11,084 bases of DNA from Synechococcus sp. PL34863bin_39 (GCA_011523155.1 WTHL01000240.1:1-11084), one strand, 5' to 3'; positions 1 to 6,280 are shown, numbered from the stretch's first letter. Notes: a model not told the origin generated them from the sequence alone. Numbers and translations: made by a program.

Positions 1-271
1 GCTGCCATTCCGCCAGCAGTGGATCGTCTGCATTCACCAGAAAGGTGTGGTCGAAATGGTCGCGCAATTGCTGTTCCAGGGGTTTGAGACTGGAAAAATC
101 CACCACGAAGCCACAGGCATCCAACCCGGTGGCGGCAAACCAGACCGTGAAGCTGCGGCTGTAACCATGCACAAATCGGCAGTGGCCTGGATGGTTCCAC
201 TGTCTGTGACAGCAGGGATACCCCTCAAACTGCTTTGAGCAGGTGAACGCGGAGGGAGGCACGACAGGCAC
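1..271 (-). CDS. queD: 6-carboxytetrahydropterin synthase (QueD/PTPS family), 5' part
   Basis: This is the N-terminal part of a 6-pyruvoyl-tetrahydropterin synthase-type enzyme; the rest lies beyond the left edge. In bacteria this family usually makes 6-carboxytetrahydropterin from dihydroneopterin triphosphate for queuosine and other 7-deazaguanines. Translating the minus strand gives a block with CCHRQW, then [10 protein letters not shown], then [12 protein letters not shown] and [12 protein letters not shown]. These supply the expected zinc histidines (CCH and VHGYS), the catalytic cysteine just before RFVHG, and the DHTF segment. No ATG opens the frame; an in-frame TGA lies just upstream near 299-301. 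Two GTG codons are possible starts, at 269-271 and at 260-262, and I cannot choose firmly between them. It is transcribed divergently from hisIE, with about 60 bp between. The family call is secure, but the exact substrate is inferred. Confidence 0.85.
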   Translation of the reverse strand, partial: MPVVPPSAFTCSKQFEGYPCCHRQWNHPGHCRFVHGYSRSFTVWFAATGLDACGFVVDFSSLKPLEQQLRDHFDHTFLVNADDPLLAEWQ

Positions 272-334
272 TGGAGACTCTGGGACGGTACTGCGGGAGG
301 ATCAGGACATGAGATCTGCGTGCCCCAAGGTCTG

Positions 335-1003
335 ATGCAGCCCCTGAGTTCCGAGTTCATCGACCACCTCCGTTTTAACGACGCAGGCCTGATTCCCGCT
401 GTCGCCCAGGACTGGCTGGATGGGGCCGTGCTGATGCAGGCCTGGATGAACCGCGATGCCATCGAACGCACACTCAGCAGCGGTGAGGTTCATTACTGGA
501 GTCGATCCCGCCAGGAGCTCTGGCACAAGGGGGCCACAAGCGGACATACCCAGAGGCTCGTGGGACTTCGGTACGACTGCGATGCCGATGTGCTGCTGCT
601 GACCATCGAACAGACCGGAAATGTGGCCTGCCATACCGGGGCCCGGAGCTGCTTCTATGACGACAGTGAAGAGCCCACCGCGGGGGGTGCCGATGCCCTC
701 CAACCCCCCGCTGACGTCTGCACCGAACTGTCCCGTGTGATCGAAGGACGGCGGGACACTCCCGAGGAAGGGAGTTACACCAACAAACTCCTGGAGGGGG
801 GCGACAACCGGATCCTCAAGAAGATCGGGGAGGAGTGCGCAGAATTTGTGATGGCCTGCAAAGACGACGATGGGTCCGAAATCGCAGGCGAAGCGGCCGA
901 CATCATCTTTCACCTTCAGGTTGCCCTTGCGCACCATGGTGTGAGCTGGCGCCAGGTGCAGAACGTGCTCGCCAAGCGCCGGGGCGCCCCACGACGTCAC
1001 TGA
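335..1003 (+). CDS. hisIE: Bifunctional phosphoribosyl-AMP cyclohydrolase / phosphoribosyl-ATP pyrophosphatase
   Basis: This enzyme carries out steps 2 and 3 of histidine synthesis: HisE removes pyrophosphate from PR-ATP, and HisI opens the PR-AMP ring. The N-terminal half (about residues 1-105) is HisI, with [28 protein letters not shown], the metal-site stretch [10 protein letters not shown] and the cysteine pair in [11 protein letters not shown] short linker leads to HisE (about residues 125-215), with [29 protein letters not shown] and [13 protein letters not shown]. The length of 222 aa fits HisIE fusions. I chose the ATG at 335, which has CAAGG just upstream; a GTG at 320 in the same frame would add five residues. 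The stop codon overlaps the end of the convergent peptidase gene by 7 bp. No other histidine genes are nearby, as is usual in cyanobacteria, where they are scattered. Confidence 0.95.
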   Translation: MQPLSSEFIDHLRFNDAGLIPAVAQDWLDGAVLMQAWMNRDAIERTLSSGEVHYWSRSRQELWHKGATSGHTQRLVGLRYDCDADVLLLTIEQTGNVACHTGARSCFYDDSEEPTAGGADALQPPADVCTELSRVIEGRRDTPEEGSYTNKLLEGGDNRILKKIGEECAEFVMACKDDDGSEIAGEAADIIFHLQVALAHHGVSWRQVQNVLAKRRGAPRRH

Positions 1004-1653
1004 TCCGGCGCGCTGCTCACGCCAGGGGGCTGCAGCTGCCCGAAACGCGTTGGCTGCTGCCGAAGCCATTCAAAAGTGAGACGGTCGCGATCACTGAGGT
1101 CGATCACGGGCACGGAGGTCTGAGCAATTGCCAGGGCATCACTCGGATCATCGCTGTGCCCCCACAGACCGAAGGCGTGACCCAGTTCATGCAGGGCGGT
1201 GGCCTGAAGCACGGAGGCTCTGAGCTCAGGCGAGATCAGAACCCGAAGCCGCGGTTCAAGGCGCCAGAGACCAGCGCGACGCACCTCCAGAGTCTCCAGA
1301 AGAGCCCTTCCGTTACTCGCGCGCCATCCCTGGCTGAGATGCCTGAGCGGGGGACGCCGCCGCTCGATGCGCAGATGGGCTCGCTCCGGATCGCCCACAC
1401 GAACGATCGGAACCAGATCCGCCCAGGTTCGCAACGCTGCATCAACGGCAGTCGACCAGCGCTGCTCCCAGCGATCGGATGAAGGCATGGATGGCGACTC
1501 AAACCAGACGCACCAAACCGGCAGCACGGGAGGTCCGAAACGCGTCACGGAGAGGCGACCGGCGTAGCCAGGCAGATCGGTGGCATCGATCCTGCGGAAG
1601 CTGAGGTCGACGGTGCGAATGGCCTGGGCCGGCGGGCAGGGATCAGGTGTCAT
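997..1653 (-). CDS. Metzincin-like (M10-type) zinc metallopeptidase
   Basis: This 218-aa protein has a matrixin-like fold signature. A Trp-rich segment ([20 protein letters not shown], residues 60-79) resembles the first helix of matrixin-type catalytic domains. The zinc motif [13 protein letters not shown] lies at residues 155-167, and H155, E156, H159 and H166 are the likely ligands and base. The spacing is HExxHxxGxxxH, one residue longer than the classical metzincin HExxHxxGxxH. The downstream segment [11 protein letters not shown] has no methionine where many relatives have a Met-turn. I see no signal peptide or transmembrane helix, so a cytoplasmic location is likely, although the N-terminus contains hydrophobic VLPVWCVW (43-50). 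The substrate is unknown. The gene starts 24 bp after the DUF2214 gene on the same strand, so they may share a transcript. Its 3' end overlaps hisIE by 7 bp. Confidence 0.8.
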   Translation of the reverse strand: MTPDPCPPAQAIRTVDLSFRRIDATDLPGYAGRLSVTRFGPPVLPVWCVWFESPSMPSSDRWEQRWSTAVDAALRTWADLVPIVRVGDPERAHLRIERRRPPLRHLSQGWRASNGRALLETLEVRRAGLWRLEPRLRVLISPELRASVLQATALHELGHAFGLWGHSDDPSDALAIAQTSVPVIDLSDRDRLTFEWLRQQPTRFGQLQPPGVSSAPDQ

Positions 1654-1677
1654 CCATGCATGCGTTGGAGCTTGACC

Positions 1678-2169
1678 TCAGACGCTCGGGAGACCGACAC
1701 CCCGAGCCATGAGGGTGGCCAGGAGAGGAATCAGAGCAAAACCCACCAGTTCAATGTTGATGATCCATCCGAGACGAGCGGCAAGGGCTTCGGACACCTT
1801 TGGAAGCTCACCCTTACGGAGGGGGATGGCCCAGAGCACATAGGTGATCGTGGGATAGAGCGACAGGCCTCCCACGGAGAGGTAGAGGCCCACCTTCCAC
1901 CAGAACAGGGGATTCGTTGTGTAGAACTCGCTGCCCTGACCGAAGTACAGCACCCGGAAGATTCCGCTCACCAGCAGCGCCAGCGCTGCCATCCCGTACA
2001 CCACGTCGGTGATGACCATGACGGTGGCCGTCCGGCGATCGGGATCCGGCCGAATCAAACGACGCTCCACCACGAGGGCGGCGAAACAGAGCATGAAGCT
2101 CAGGTAATGGACATAGGCAACCCCGGCGCCTTTCGCAATCTCGGGCGTCAGCACAGTGGCCAGCGTCAT
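1678..2169 (-). CDS. DUF2214 family four-helix membrane protein
   Basis: This 163-aa integral membrane protein of unknown function resembles the cyanobacterial DUF2214 family. Four hydrophobic segments are visible at about residues 13-34 (VAYVHYLSFMLCFAALVVE), 50-73, 90-112 and 134-155. Conserved-looking features are the VHYLSF stretch, VVYGMAALALLVSGIFRVLYFGQ, the NPLFWWKVGLY motif and a C-terminal IELVGFALIPLLATLMARG. The open frame reaches back to 2316, but that extension has low-complexity hydrophobic and unrelated composition. The ATG at 2169 gives the expected family length and begins right before the first conserved segment. No strong ribosome site precedes it. It is divergent from the sigma factor gene and is followed closely by the peptidase gene. 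The histidine in the first helix and the aromatic residues could bind a cofactor, but that is speculation. Confidence 0.85.
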   Translation of the reverse strand: MTLATVLTPEIAKGAGVAYVHYLSFMLCFAALVVERRLIRPDPDRRTATVMVITDVVYGMAALALLVSGIFRVLYFGQGSEFYTTNPLFWWKVGLYLSVGGLSLYPTITYVLWAIPLRKGELPKVSEALAARLGWIINIELVGFALIPLLATLMARGVGLPSV

Positions 2170-2350
2170 AGGTCTTTGTGGAGTCAGTTGACGGTAGCGA
2201 GACAGCGAGACCTCCGGACAGGGCACTGACAATCCAGAGGGGACATTCAGCTCAAGAGATCGGCGAGCGAAAAGAACGAAAACAAGAATAAAAAAGCAAA
2301 ACGGAATAGCGGACAAAACATTAATTCCGCAGTCTTTCTTACACCTTCCT

Positions 2351-2368
2351 GGCGAAATCGTTTTCGCC
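2351..2368. promoter_or_regulatory. 18-bp perfect palindrome/hairpin upstream of the sigma factor gene
   Basis: GGCGAAATCGTTTTCGCC consists of two perfectly complementary 7-nt arms around TCGT. It ends 30 bp before the sigma factor ATG. It could be a dimeric repressor site or a hairpin in the mRNA leader. It has no T-tract on either strand, so it is unlikely to be an intrinsic terminator. The regulator is unknown. Confidence 0.5.
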
Positions 2369-2385
2369 CTAGCTTCAAAAAAGAC

Positions 2386-2390
2386 AAGGG
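2386..2390 (+). promoter_or_regulatory. Ribosome binding site of the sigma factor gene
   Basis: AAGGG lies 8 nt before the ATG at 2399. It favours that ATG over the in-frame GTG codons at 2396 and 2402. Confidence 0.55.
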
Positions 2391-2398
2391 TTGGTGTG

Positions 2399-3331
2399 AT
2401 GGTGAGTTCCCTGAGCGCATTCCTCGGCGAAATTGGTCGACATCAACTTCTGACGCCGGAACAGGAACTGACGATGGGGCGGAAGGTCCAGGCCATGGTA
2501 TCGATCACGGAGCGGTGTCTGCTAGCCGGTGGAAGCGGTCCCGCCTGCAACTACAGCGAGGAGGAGAAACGCATCATCAGAAAAGGGGAGAAGGCTAAGA
2601 ATCAGATGATCACCGCCAACCTGCGTCTGGTGGTGAACCTGGCCAAGCGCTATCAGGGCAAGGGACTGGATCTTCTTGATCTGATTCAGGAAGGCACCCT
2701 CGGACTCACCCGCGCCGTTGAAAAATATGACCCCACCAGGGGCCACCGTTTTTCCACCTATGCCTACTGGTGGATTCGCCAGGGACTGAACCGGGCGCTC
2801 TCAACCCAGAGTCGAACGATCCGCATCCCTGTCAACGTCAACGAGAAGCTCACAAAATTACGGGCTGCAAAAGCGCGGTTGATGCAGCGCAATGGCCAGG
2901 CAGCAACTCCGGACCAACTGGCCACGGCCATGCAGATCTCCCGGTCCGAAGTGGATGATCTCCTGGGCTGCGAACTGCGCAGCGTGACGGTCAGTCTGCA
3001 GGGAATTGTCAAATCAAAATCCGATCCCTCGGAATTGGTGGACGTGCTGCCGAGCGATGAACTGCCTCCGATGGAACAGGCTGAAATCGCTGAACGCACG
3101 GCATCCGCCTGGAAGCTGCTCGACAAATCCAATCTCACTCCGAAAGAGCGCACCGTTGTGATGCTTCGGTTCGGACTGGATGGCTCCAACGAATGGCGCA
3201 CACTCGCTGAAGTAGCGCGTCATATGGGATGCAGTCGTGAATATTGCCGGCAAGTCGTCCAAAGAGCACTGCGCAAACTGCGCAAGACAGGCATTCAGAG
3301 CGGCGTGATCGAGGCGCGGGCGGAGGTCTGA
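2399..3331 (+). CDS. Sigma-70 family RNA polymerase sigma factor (cyanobacterial non-primary type)
   Basis: This alternative sigma factor (310 aa) directs RNA polymerase to a subset of promoters. Visible parts in order: region 1.2 (residues 5-35, FLGEIGRHQLLTPEQEL); region 2 (70-135), with MITANLRLVVNLAKRYQGKG, LDLLDLIQEGTLGL, EKYDPTRGHRFSTYAYWWIRQ for core binding and -10 recognition; region 3 (about 148-225); and region 4 (246-298), with LTPKERTVVMLRFGLDG and the helix-turn-helix TLAEVARHMGCSREYCRQVV. There is no long region 1.1, and the length matches non-primary cyanobacterial factors. The region 4 helix differs from the usual RERIRQIE pattern (REYCRQVV instead), suggesting a distinct -35 preference. 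A short insert with two cysteines (CLLAGGSGPAC, residues 40-50) sits between regions 1.2 and 2. It heads a run of five same-strand genes. Confidence 0.92.
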   Translation: MVSSLSAFLGEIGRHQLLTPEQELTMGRKVQAMVSITERCLLAGGSGPACNYSEEEKRIIRKGEKAKNQMITANLRLVVNLAKRYQGKGLDLLDLIQEGTLGLTRAVEKYDPTRGHRFSTYAYWWIRQGLNRALSTQSRTIRIPVNVNEKLTKLRAAKARLMQRNGQAATPDQLATAMQISRSEVDDLLGCELRSVTVSLQGIVKSKSDPSELVDVLPSDELPPMEQAEIAERTASAWKLLDKSNLTPKERTVVMLRFGLDGSNEWRTLAEVARHMGCSREYCRQVVQRALRKLRKTGIQSGVIEARAEV

Positions 3332-3370
3332 GGGCGACACTGAACGGCATCAGGCCCGAACGCTCCAGCC

Positions 3371-3751
3371 ATGGGAGACCACACCGCCTTTCAGGACCAG
3401 GTTGTCGATGCGGAGGTGATCGACAGTTCCGTGATCGACGAGAGCGCTCTGATCAGGTTGCTGCAACGGGCGGGCCGCAGCGTGGCTCGACCCGCCCTTG
3501 AGGTGCTGGAGCTTCTGATGGATACCGGCACACCTCCCCGGGCGCGGCTGACTCTGCTGGCTGCTCTGACATACCTGGTGATGCCGGTGGATCTGATTCC
3601 GGACCTCCTTCCCGTGGCGGGCTTCAGTGACGACCTTGTGGCGCTCACGGCGGTGATCGGCCTGAGCCGCCAACACCTCACCGACGCCATCAGACTTCGG
3701 GCGCAACGCAAACTGGATCGGTGGTTTCCCCCGGTCCGAACCGATCCCTGA
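3371..3751 (+). CDS. DUF1232/YkvA family protein
   Basis: This 126-aa protein has the DUF1232 (YkvA) core at about residues 55-95. The diagnostic stretch is LTYLVMPVDLIPDLLPVAGF followed by SDDLVALTAVI, matching the family pattern of a hydrophobic helix, P-DLIPD, G and a DD pair. The family is membrane-associated and its molecular function is not established. The N-terminal half (1-50) is acidic and helical and not recognisable otherwise. The C-terminus is basic (RLRAQRKLDRWFPPVR). No clear ribosome site precedes the ATG. It lies 39 bp after the sigma factor gene and 5 bp before the next gene, so co-transcription is likely. Confidence 0.85.
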   Translation: MGDHTAFQDQVVDAEVIDSSVIDESALIRLLQRAGRSVARPALEVLELLMDTGTPPRARLTLLAALTYLVMPVDLIPDLLPVAGFSDDLVALTAVIGLSRQHLTDAIRLRAQRKLDRWFPPVRTDP

Positions 3752-3756
3752 CACCG

Positions 3757-4086
3757 ATGAGCCAATGGAATCCTGCGATGGAAGAGGAGCTGGTGGTCGT
3801 CCTCAAGGATTGGCTGAAACAGCAAGGACGAACCCAGGCTGACCTGCGCCGCAGCCTGCATGCAGCGTCAACACGCATGCCTGCGTTGCTTGAAGTGCTC
3901 GAACGGGATCATCGCAAGGGAGGACTGGCCGCACTCGCATCACGGCTGTGCGCGATCGAAGCTGATTGGCGGCAGACCCCCGGGAGCGAAGCGTCATCAG
4001 GACGCCCGGGTGCAGAACCTGACCCAGATCCCTTCGGTCAGCTTGACCTGCTCCTCCAGGAAATCCGCGACGATTCCGTCAGCTGA
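3757..4086 (+). CDS. Conserved-looking hypothetical protein, small and charged
   Basis: I do not recognise a named family for this 109-aa soluble protein. Residues 7-75 are predicted mostly helical: an acidic amphipathic segment (EEELVVVLKDWLKQQGR), then TQADLRRSL, which resembles the second helix of a lambda-repressor-type DNA-binding fold, then MPALLEVLERDHRKGG and LASRLCAIEADW. Residues 76-95 form a Gly/Pro/Asp-rich linker, followed by a short helix (FGQLDLLLQEIRDD). The ATG at 3757 follows the DUF1232 stop by 5 bp; ATG 3778 is a possible internal alternative. The tight spacing suggests translational coupling with the DUF1232 gene. A DNA-binding role is only a guess, because no complete helix-turn-helix is visible. 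Confidence 0.7.
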   Translation: MSQWNPAMEEELVVVLKDWLKQQGRTQADLRRSLHAASTRMPALLEVLERDHRKGGLAALASRLCAIEADWRQTPGSEASSGRPGAEPDPDPFGQLDLLLQEIRDDSVS

Positions 4087-4126
4087 GCGAAATCCATTGC
4101 AAAGTGTGGGGAGTTGTTGTCCAGTC

Positions 4127-4378
4127 GTGTCGCTCGGAACTGTCCACAAGACCGTCGGAATGACCCTCATCGGGCTGTCTGCCATGGCAGGGGTGCCGGG
4201 GTTGGCTCAAACCGAAACCTGGCTGCTCGGCCCCGACAGCCGTACCGGCAAGGAGAGCCGTGTGGTTCCCACCGATTGCGTCAAGGGAGAGGACGGATCC
4301 GTGACCTGCGACACCAAAATTGAAAATCCCCCAGGCGACACCCCAGCGCGCCCCTACTACCAGCCCTTCAGCAACTGA
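4127..4378 (+). CDS. Small exported protein of unknown function
   Basis: This short gene (83 codons from GTG 4127; 72 from ATG 4160) has an N-terminal signal-like segment: a basic HK near the start, a hydrophobic stretch (MTLIGLSAMAGVPGLAQ) and a likely cleavage after GLA or AQT. The mature part is about 55 residues, hydrophilic, with two cysteines (PTDCVKGEDGSVTCDTKI) spaced to form a disulfide, and a Pro/Tyr-rich tail (PARPYYQPFSN). No lipobox is evident. The open frame extends back to 3860, but that part overlaps the preceding gene and looks non-coding. The GTG gives a better n-region and has GGGGAG 13 nt upstream, which is long; ATG 4160 remains possible. It lies 9 bp before the PsiE gene on the same strand. 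Its function is unknown. Confidence 0.65.
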   Translation: MSLGTVHKTVGMTLIGLSAMAGVPGLAQTETWLLGPDSRTGKESRVVPTDCVKGEDGSVTCDTKIENPPGDTPARPYYQPFSN

Positions 4379-4387
4379 ATCTGATTC

Positions 4388-4852
4388 GTGCCATTGCCTC
4401 GCCGAACCTGGCCCCCGTTTCTGAAGGTCGTCGACGCCGCCGAGCAGAAGGTGGCCAAGGTGCTCACAGTGATCACTGCGGTGGTGATCGCAGCAGCACT
4501 CGTGCAACTCATCCTGCGCGTCGGGGCAGAACTGATCAGCCCGCAACCCGCAAACTGGCTCGGTGACGGCCTGATCAAGGTGCTTGGTGACCTTCTGACA
4601 GTTCTGATCGCGCTGGAAGTGCTCCAGAACGTCACGAGCTACCTGCGCCGCCATGTGGTGCAACTGGAATTGGTGCTGGTCACGGCGCTGACAGCCGTGG
4701 CGCGAAAGGTGATCGTCCTCCCTGCAGGATCGGAAAACAAACCACAGCTTCTGATCGGGCTCGGTGTTGCCTCCATCGCTCTGGCAGGTGCCTACTGGCT
4801 GGTGATGCGCGCCAACCCGATCAGACAGAGGGATCAGTCATCCCACCAGTAA
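4388..4852 (+). CDS. PsiE-family (phosphate-starvation-inducible E-like) membrane protein
   Basis: This 154-aa protein resembles the PsiE family, named for an E. coli phosphate-starvation gene whose biochemical role is unknown. Four hydrophobic segments are visible, at about residues 22-46, 61-84, 90-111 and 121-141. Typical features include a polar or charged residue within the first helix (LILRVGAEL), the central LGDLLTVLIALEVLQNV and the loop SYLRRHVVQLELVLVTALTAVARKVIVL, which is characteristic of the family. The start is a GTG at 4388; no ATG is available near the N-terminus. The gene begins 9 bp after the small exported protein gene. Its 3' end overlaps the convergent cupin gene by 19 bp. 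Whether it responds to phosphate here cannot be judged, because I see no Pho box. Confidence 0.8.
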   Translation: MPLPRRTWPPFLKVVDAAEQKVAKVLTVITAVVIAAALVQLILRVGAELISPQPANWLGDGLIKVLGDLLTVLIALEVLQNVTSYLRRHVVQLELVLVTALTAVARKVIVLPAGSENKPQLLIGLGVASIALAGAYWLVMRANPIRQRDQSSHQ

Positions 4853-5403
4853 AAGGCCAGCCACAGCGTGCCTGGATCGCAATCCGTTCTCACCACGCGA
4901 TGACGCCGACCGGGCGGCAGATAGAGGCCATCCCCGGTACAGAGATCAAGGGTCTGCATTGGGTCAGCAACCTCAAGCTGAGCGCTGCCCCGAAGCAGCG
5001 TCAGCCATTCGTGCTCCCGCTGGTCGTACCAGAAGCCTGAAGGACTTGAGGAACCACACGAATGGATCAACTCCAGTCGCCAGCTGCGGCCTGACTGAAG
5101 CTCACGGATGGATTCAGCACCCTGCCCAGGCGAGGGTTCCCGGAGCAGGGGTTCCACCGACACACCACCGACTGGCCCGCCGGTCAACGAAGGACGTGGT
5201 GATGCCCCCTCATGCCGTACCGCGTCATCGCCCCAGCGCCTGCCGATGTCATACCCCCAGAGCTGTGCCAGCTGCACAACCTGATTGTGATCTGCACAGG
5301 CCGCGAAGGCGGCGCGGCGGCGCGGGTCCTGGTCGAGAGAGGTGACCAGGGCGTTCAGCTGCTGCACCTTGTGCAGAAATCGCTGCAGATCGGCTTCCGC
5401 CAC
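4834..5403 (-). CDS. Nif11-like leader domain / cupin fusion protein
   Basis: This 189-aa protein joins two domains. Residues 1-55 match the Nif11-like helical domain: DLQRFLHKVQQLNALVTSLD, a short turn, then NQVVQLAQLWGYDIG, with the Gly-Tyr typical of the domain end. A low-complexity linker (60-105) follows. Residues 108-187 form a single cupin barrel: motif 1 around REHEWLTLLRGSAQLEV (H131, E132, G139) and motif 2 GDGLYLPPGRRHRV (P163, G165, H168), which can supply a metal site. The end is aromatic (LWLAFYWWDD). Nif11 domains are known as leader parts of prochlorosin-type peptide precursors and in nif clusters, but here the domain is fused to a likely small-molecule-binding or enzymatic cupin. 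The GTG start at 5403 has a good GGAGAAG site just upstream. It is divergent from the cytochrome gene. The substrate is unknown. Confidence 0.82.
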   Translation of the reverse strand: MAEADLQRFLHKVQQLNALVTSLDQDPRRRAAFAACADHNQVVQLAQLWGYDIGRRWGDDAVRHEGASPRPSLTGGPVGGVSVEPLLREPSPGQGAESIRELQSGRSWRLELIHSCGSSSPSGFWYDQREHEWLTLLRGSAQLEVADPMQTLDLCTGDGLYLPPGRRHRVVRTDCDPGTLWLAFYWWDD

Positions 5404-5532
5404 CCCCTTCTCCAGAGCCTCAGCCCGATCCTGGCAAACAAGGACCGAATCGCGACAGCGGCATGCGGTAAAAGGGCCAAGCTTGGATCCGCGCAGAGCT
5501 GCGAAGAGGCTCCTTAGCGGCGGACAAGGACA
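5404..5532. promoter_or_regulatory. Divergent intergenic region between the Nif11-cupin and cytochrome genes
   Basis: These 129 bp must contain the promoters of both flanking genes. A 10-bp perfect palindrome, CCAAGCTTGG, lies at 5477-5486 near the centre and could be an operator. No convincing -10/-35 pair is visible on either strand. Confidence 0.4.
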
Positions 5533-5934
5533 ATGGGTGCAGTGCAGTCAAACGTCATGGGTTGTCGTCAGCATCCGGTGTCCGAAGTCGTGCATTCGCT
5601 GGTCCTGGGGACCACCTGCATCGCCTTGATGATGCTCTGTCTGATCACGGCACCAGCTGGCAGTGAAGCCCTGCAGGCCGATGGTGAAGCTCTGTTCAAT
5701 CACAACTGCGCCGGTTGTCACATCAACGGAGGCAACATCATCCGACGCGGACGAACGCTCAAGCGCGCTGCTCTGGAGCGCAACGGTCTCGACAGTGTCG
5801 ATGCGATTGCGCGGGTGGCCCGGGAGGGAATCGGCCAGATGAGTGGCTATGGCGACGCTCTCGGACCCAACGGCGACCAGATTGTTGCCGAATGGATCTG
5901 GGAACAGGCTCAGAATGCCTGGACCCACGGATAA
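5533..5934 (+). CDS. c6-like c-type cytochrome, exported
   Basis: This 133-aa class I cytochrome c has an N-terminal signal segment (hydrophobic residues about 22-40) with likely cleavage after the alanine in PAGSEA. The mature domain is about 85 residues. The heme attachment site is CAGCH (C59, C62, H63) and the sixth ligand is probably M103 in GIGQMSGYG. INGGNIIRRGRTLKRAALE and the C-terminal WIWEQAQNAW fit the c6-like group of cyanobacteria rather than CytM or c550. Classical PetJ carries electrons from cytochrome b6f to photosystem I in the lumen; c6-like paralogues generally have lower potentials and uncertain roles. The ATG at 5533 follows AAGGA by only 2 nt; ATG 5557 is an alternative. 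The 3' end overlaps the convergent YciI-like gene by 25 bp. Confidence 0.85.
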   Translation: MGAVQSNVMGCRQHPVSEVVHSLVLGTTCIALMMLCLITAPAGSEALQADGEALFNHNCAGCHINGGNIIRRGRTLKRAALERNGLDSVDAIARVAREGIGQMSGYGDALGPNGDQIVAEWIWEQAQNAWTHG

Positions 5935-6179
5935 ACATCAATGGCGGTCCAGATTCCCTCACGCCAGTAGACATCGTCTTCAAGCAGCTGACGCACATCT
6001 GCGCAGGTCGACGCTTCAAAGATTCCGAAGACATGCGTACTGCCTTCTGTTGGGCCGAGCGTGATCAAAGTGCCCTCATCCTTAAGAACCTTCAGACGCG
6101 CAAGATGCTCATCACGAAAGGGCGTGCGCTTCTCAAGCGCGTTCTGGCAATACGTCCCCCAGAGAACAAAACGGGCCAT
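5910..6179 (-). CDS. YciI-like protein
   Basis: This 89-aa protein has the YciI ferredoxin-like alpha/beta pattern: MARFVLWGTYCQNALEKRTPFRDEHLARLKVL, with the histidine in EHLARL that is usual in the family, then DEGTLITLGPTEG, a strand (HVFGIFEAS), a helix (ADVRQLLEDD) and a final strand ending in DVYPWVQ. YciI proteins are small and dimeric; the His-Asp pair suggests an enzymatic role, but the reaction is generally unknown. The ATG at 6179 gives family length and starts the first strand; a TTG four codons upstream is less likely. No Shine-Dalgarno sequence is seen. It is divergent from the cyAbrB gene and convergent with the cytochrome gene, which it overlaps by 25 bp. Confidence 0.82.
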   Translation of the reverse strand: MARFVLWGTYCQNALEKRTPFRDEHLARLKVLKDEGTLITLGPTEGSTHVFGIFEASTCADVRQLLEDDVYWREGIWTAIDVYPWVQAF

Positions 6180-6219
6180 TAACGACAACAACTGCTGACG
6201 AACAAGGGTAATCGAATTG

Positions 6220-6247
6220 TCAATGGCATAACGAAAGACTCAATGGC
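6220..6247 (+). repeat. TCAATGGC direct repeat, 20-bp period, upstream of cyAbrB gene
   Basis: TCAATGGC occurs at 6220-6227 and again at 6240-6247, exactly 20 bp apart, which places the two copies on nearly the same face of the helix. The pair lies 34 to 61 bp before the cyAbrB ATG, inside the divergent intergenic region shared with the YciI-like gene. This arrangement fits a two-site operator, possibly for autoregulation, but the binding protein is not known. Confidence 0.45.
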
Positions 6248-6268
6248 TATGGTCAAAGAAGAATCATT

Positions 6269-6273
6269 GGGAG
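6269..6273 (+). promoter_or_regulatory. Ribosome binding site of the cyAbrB gene
   Basis: GGGAG lies 7 nt before ATG 6281. It is one of the few clear Shine-Dalgarno sites in the window and supports that start. Confidence 0.6.
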
Positions 6274-6280
6274 CGTAATC

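Larger units (their letters stand above)
2170..2398. promoter_or_regulatory. AT-rich divergent intergenic region upstream of DUF2214 gene and sigma factor gene
   Basis: These 229 bp separate two divergent genes and are clearly richer in A than the flanking coding DNA, especially 2268-2330. The region has two CGAAAA hexamers at 2268-2273 and 2277-2282 (9 bp apart), and a palindrome at 2351-2368 that contains the same word in both orientations. I cannot place -10 and -35 boxes with confidence. It very likely carries the promoters of both genes. Confidence 0.5.

Noticed and set aside
302..1069. Minus-strand open frame of 255 codons opposite hisIE
   Set aside because: It mirrors HisIE, which has full family motifs; the antisense translation shows no recognisable domain.
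1660..2229. Plus-strand open frame of 189 codons opposite the DUF2214 gene
   Set aside because: It is very rich in His, Gln and Glu, the expected complement of a membrane protein gene, and has no motif.
2170..2316. N-terminal extension of the DUF2214 protein to 2316
   Set aside because: The extension does not resemble the family, lies in the AT-rich divergent promoter region and would make the protein longer than expected.
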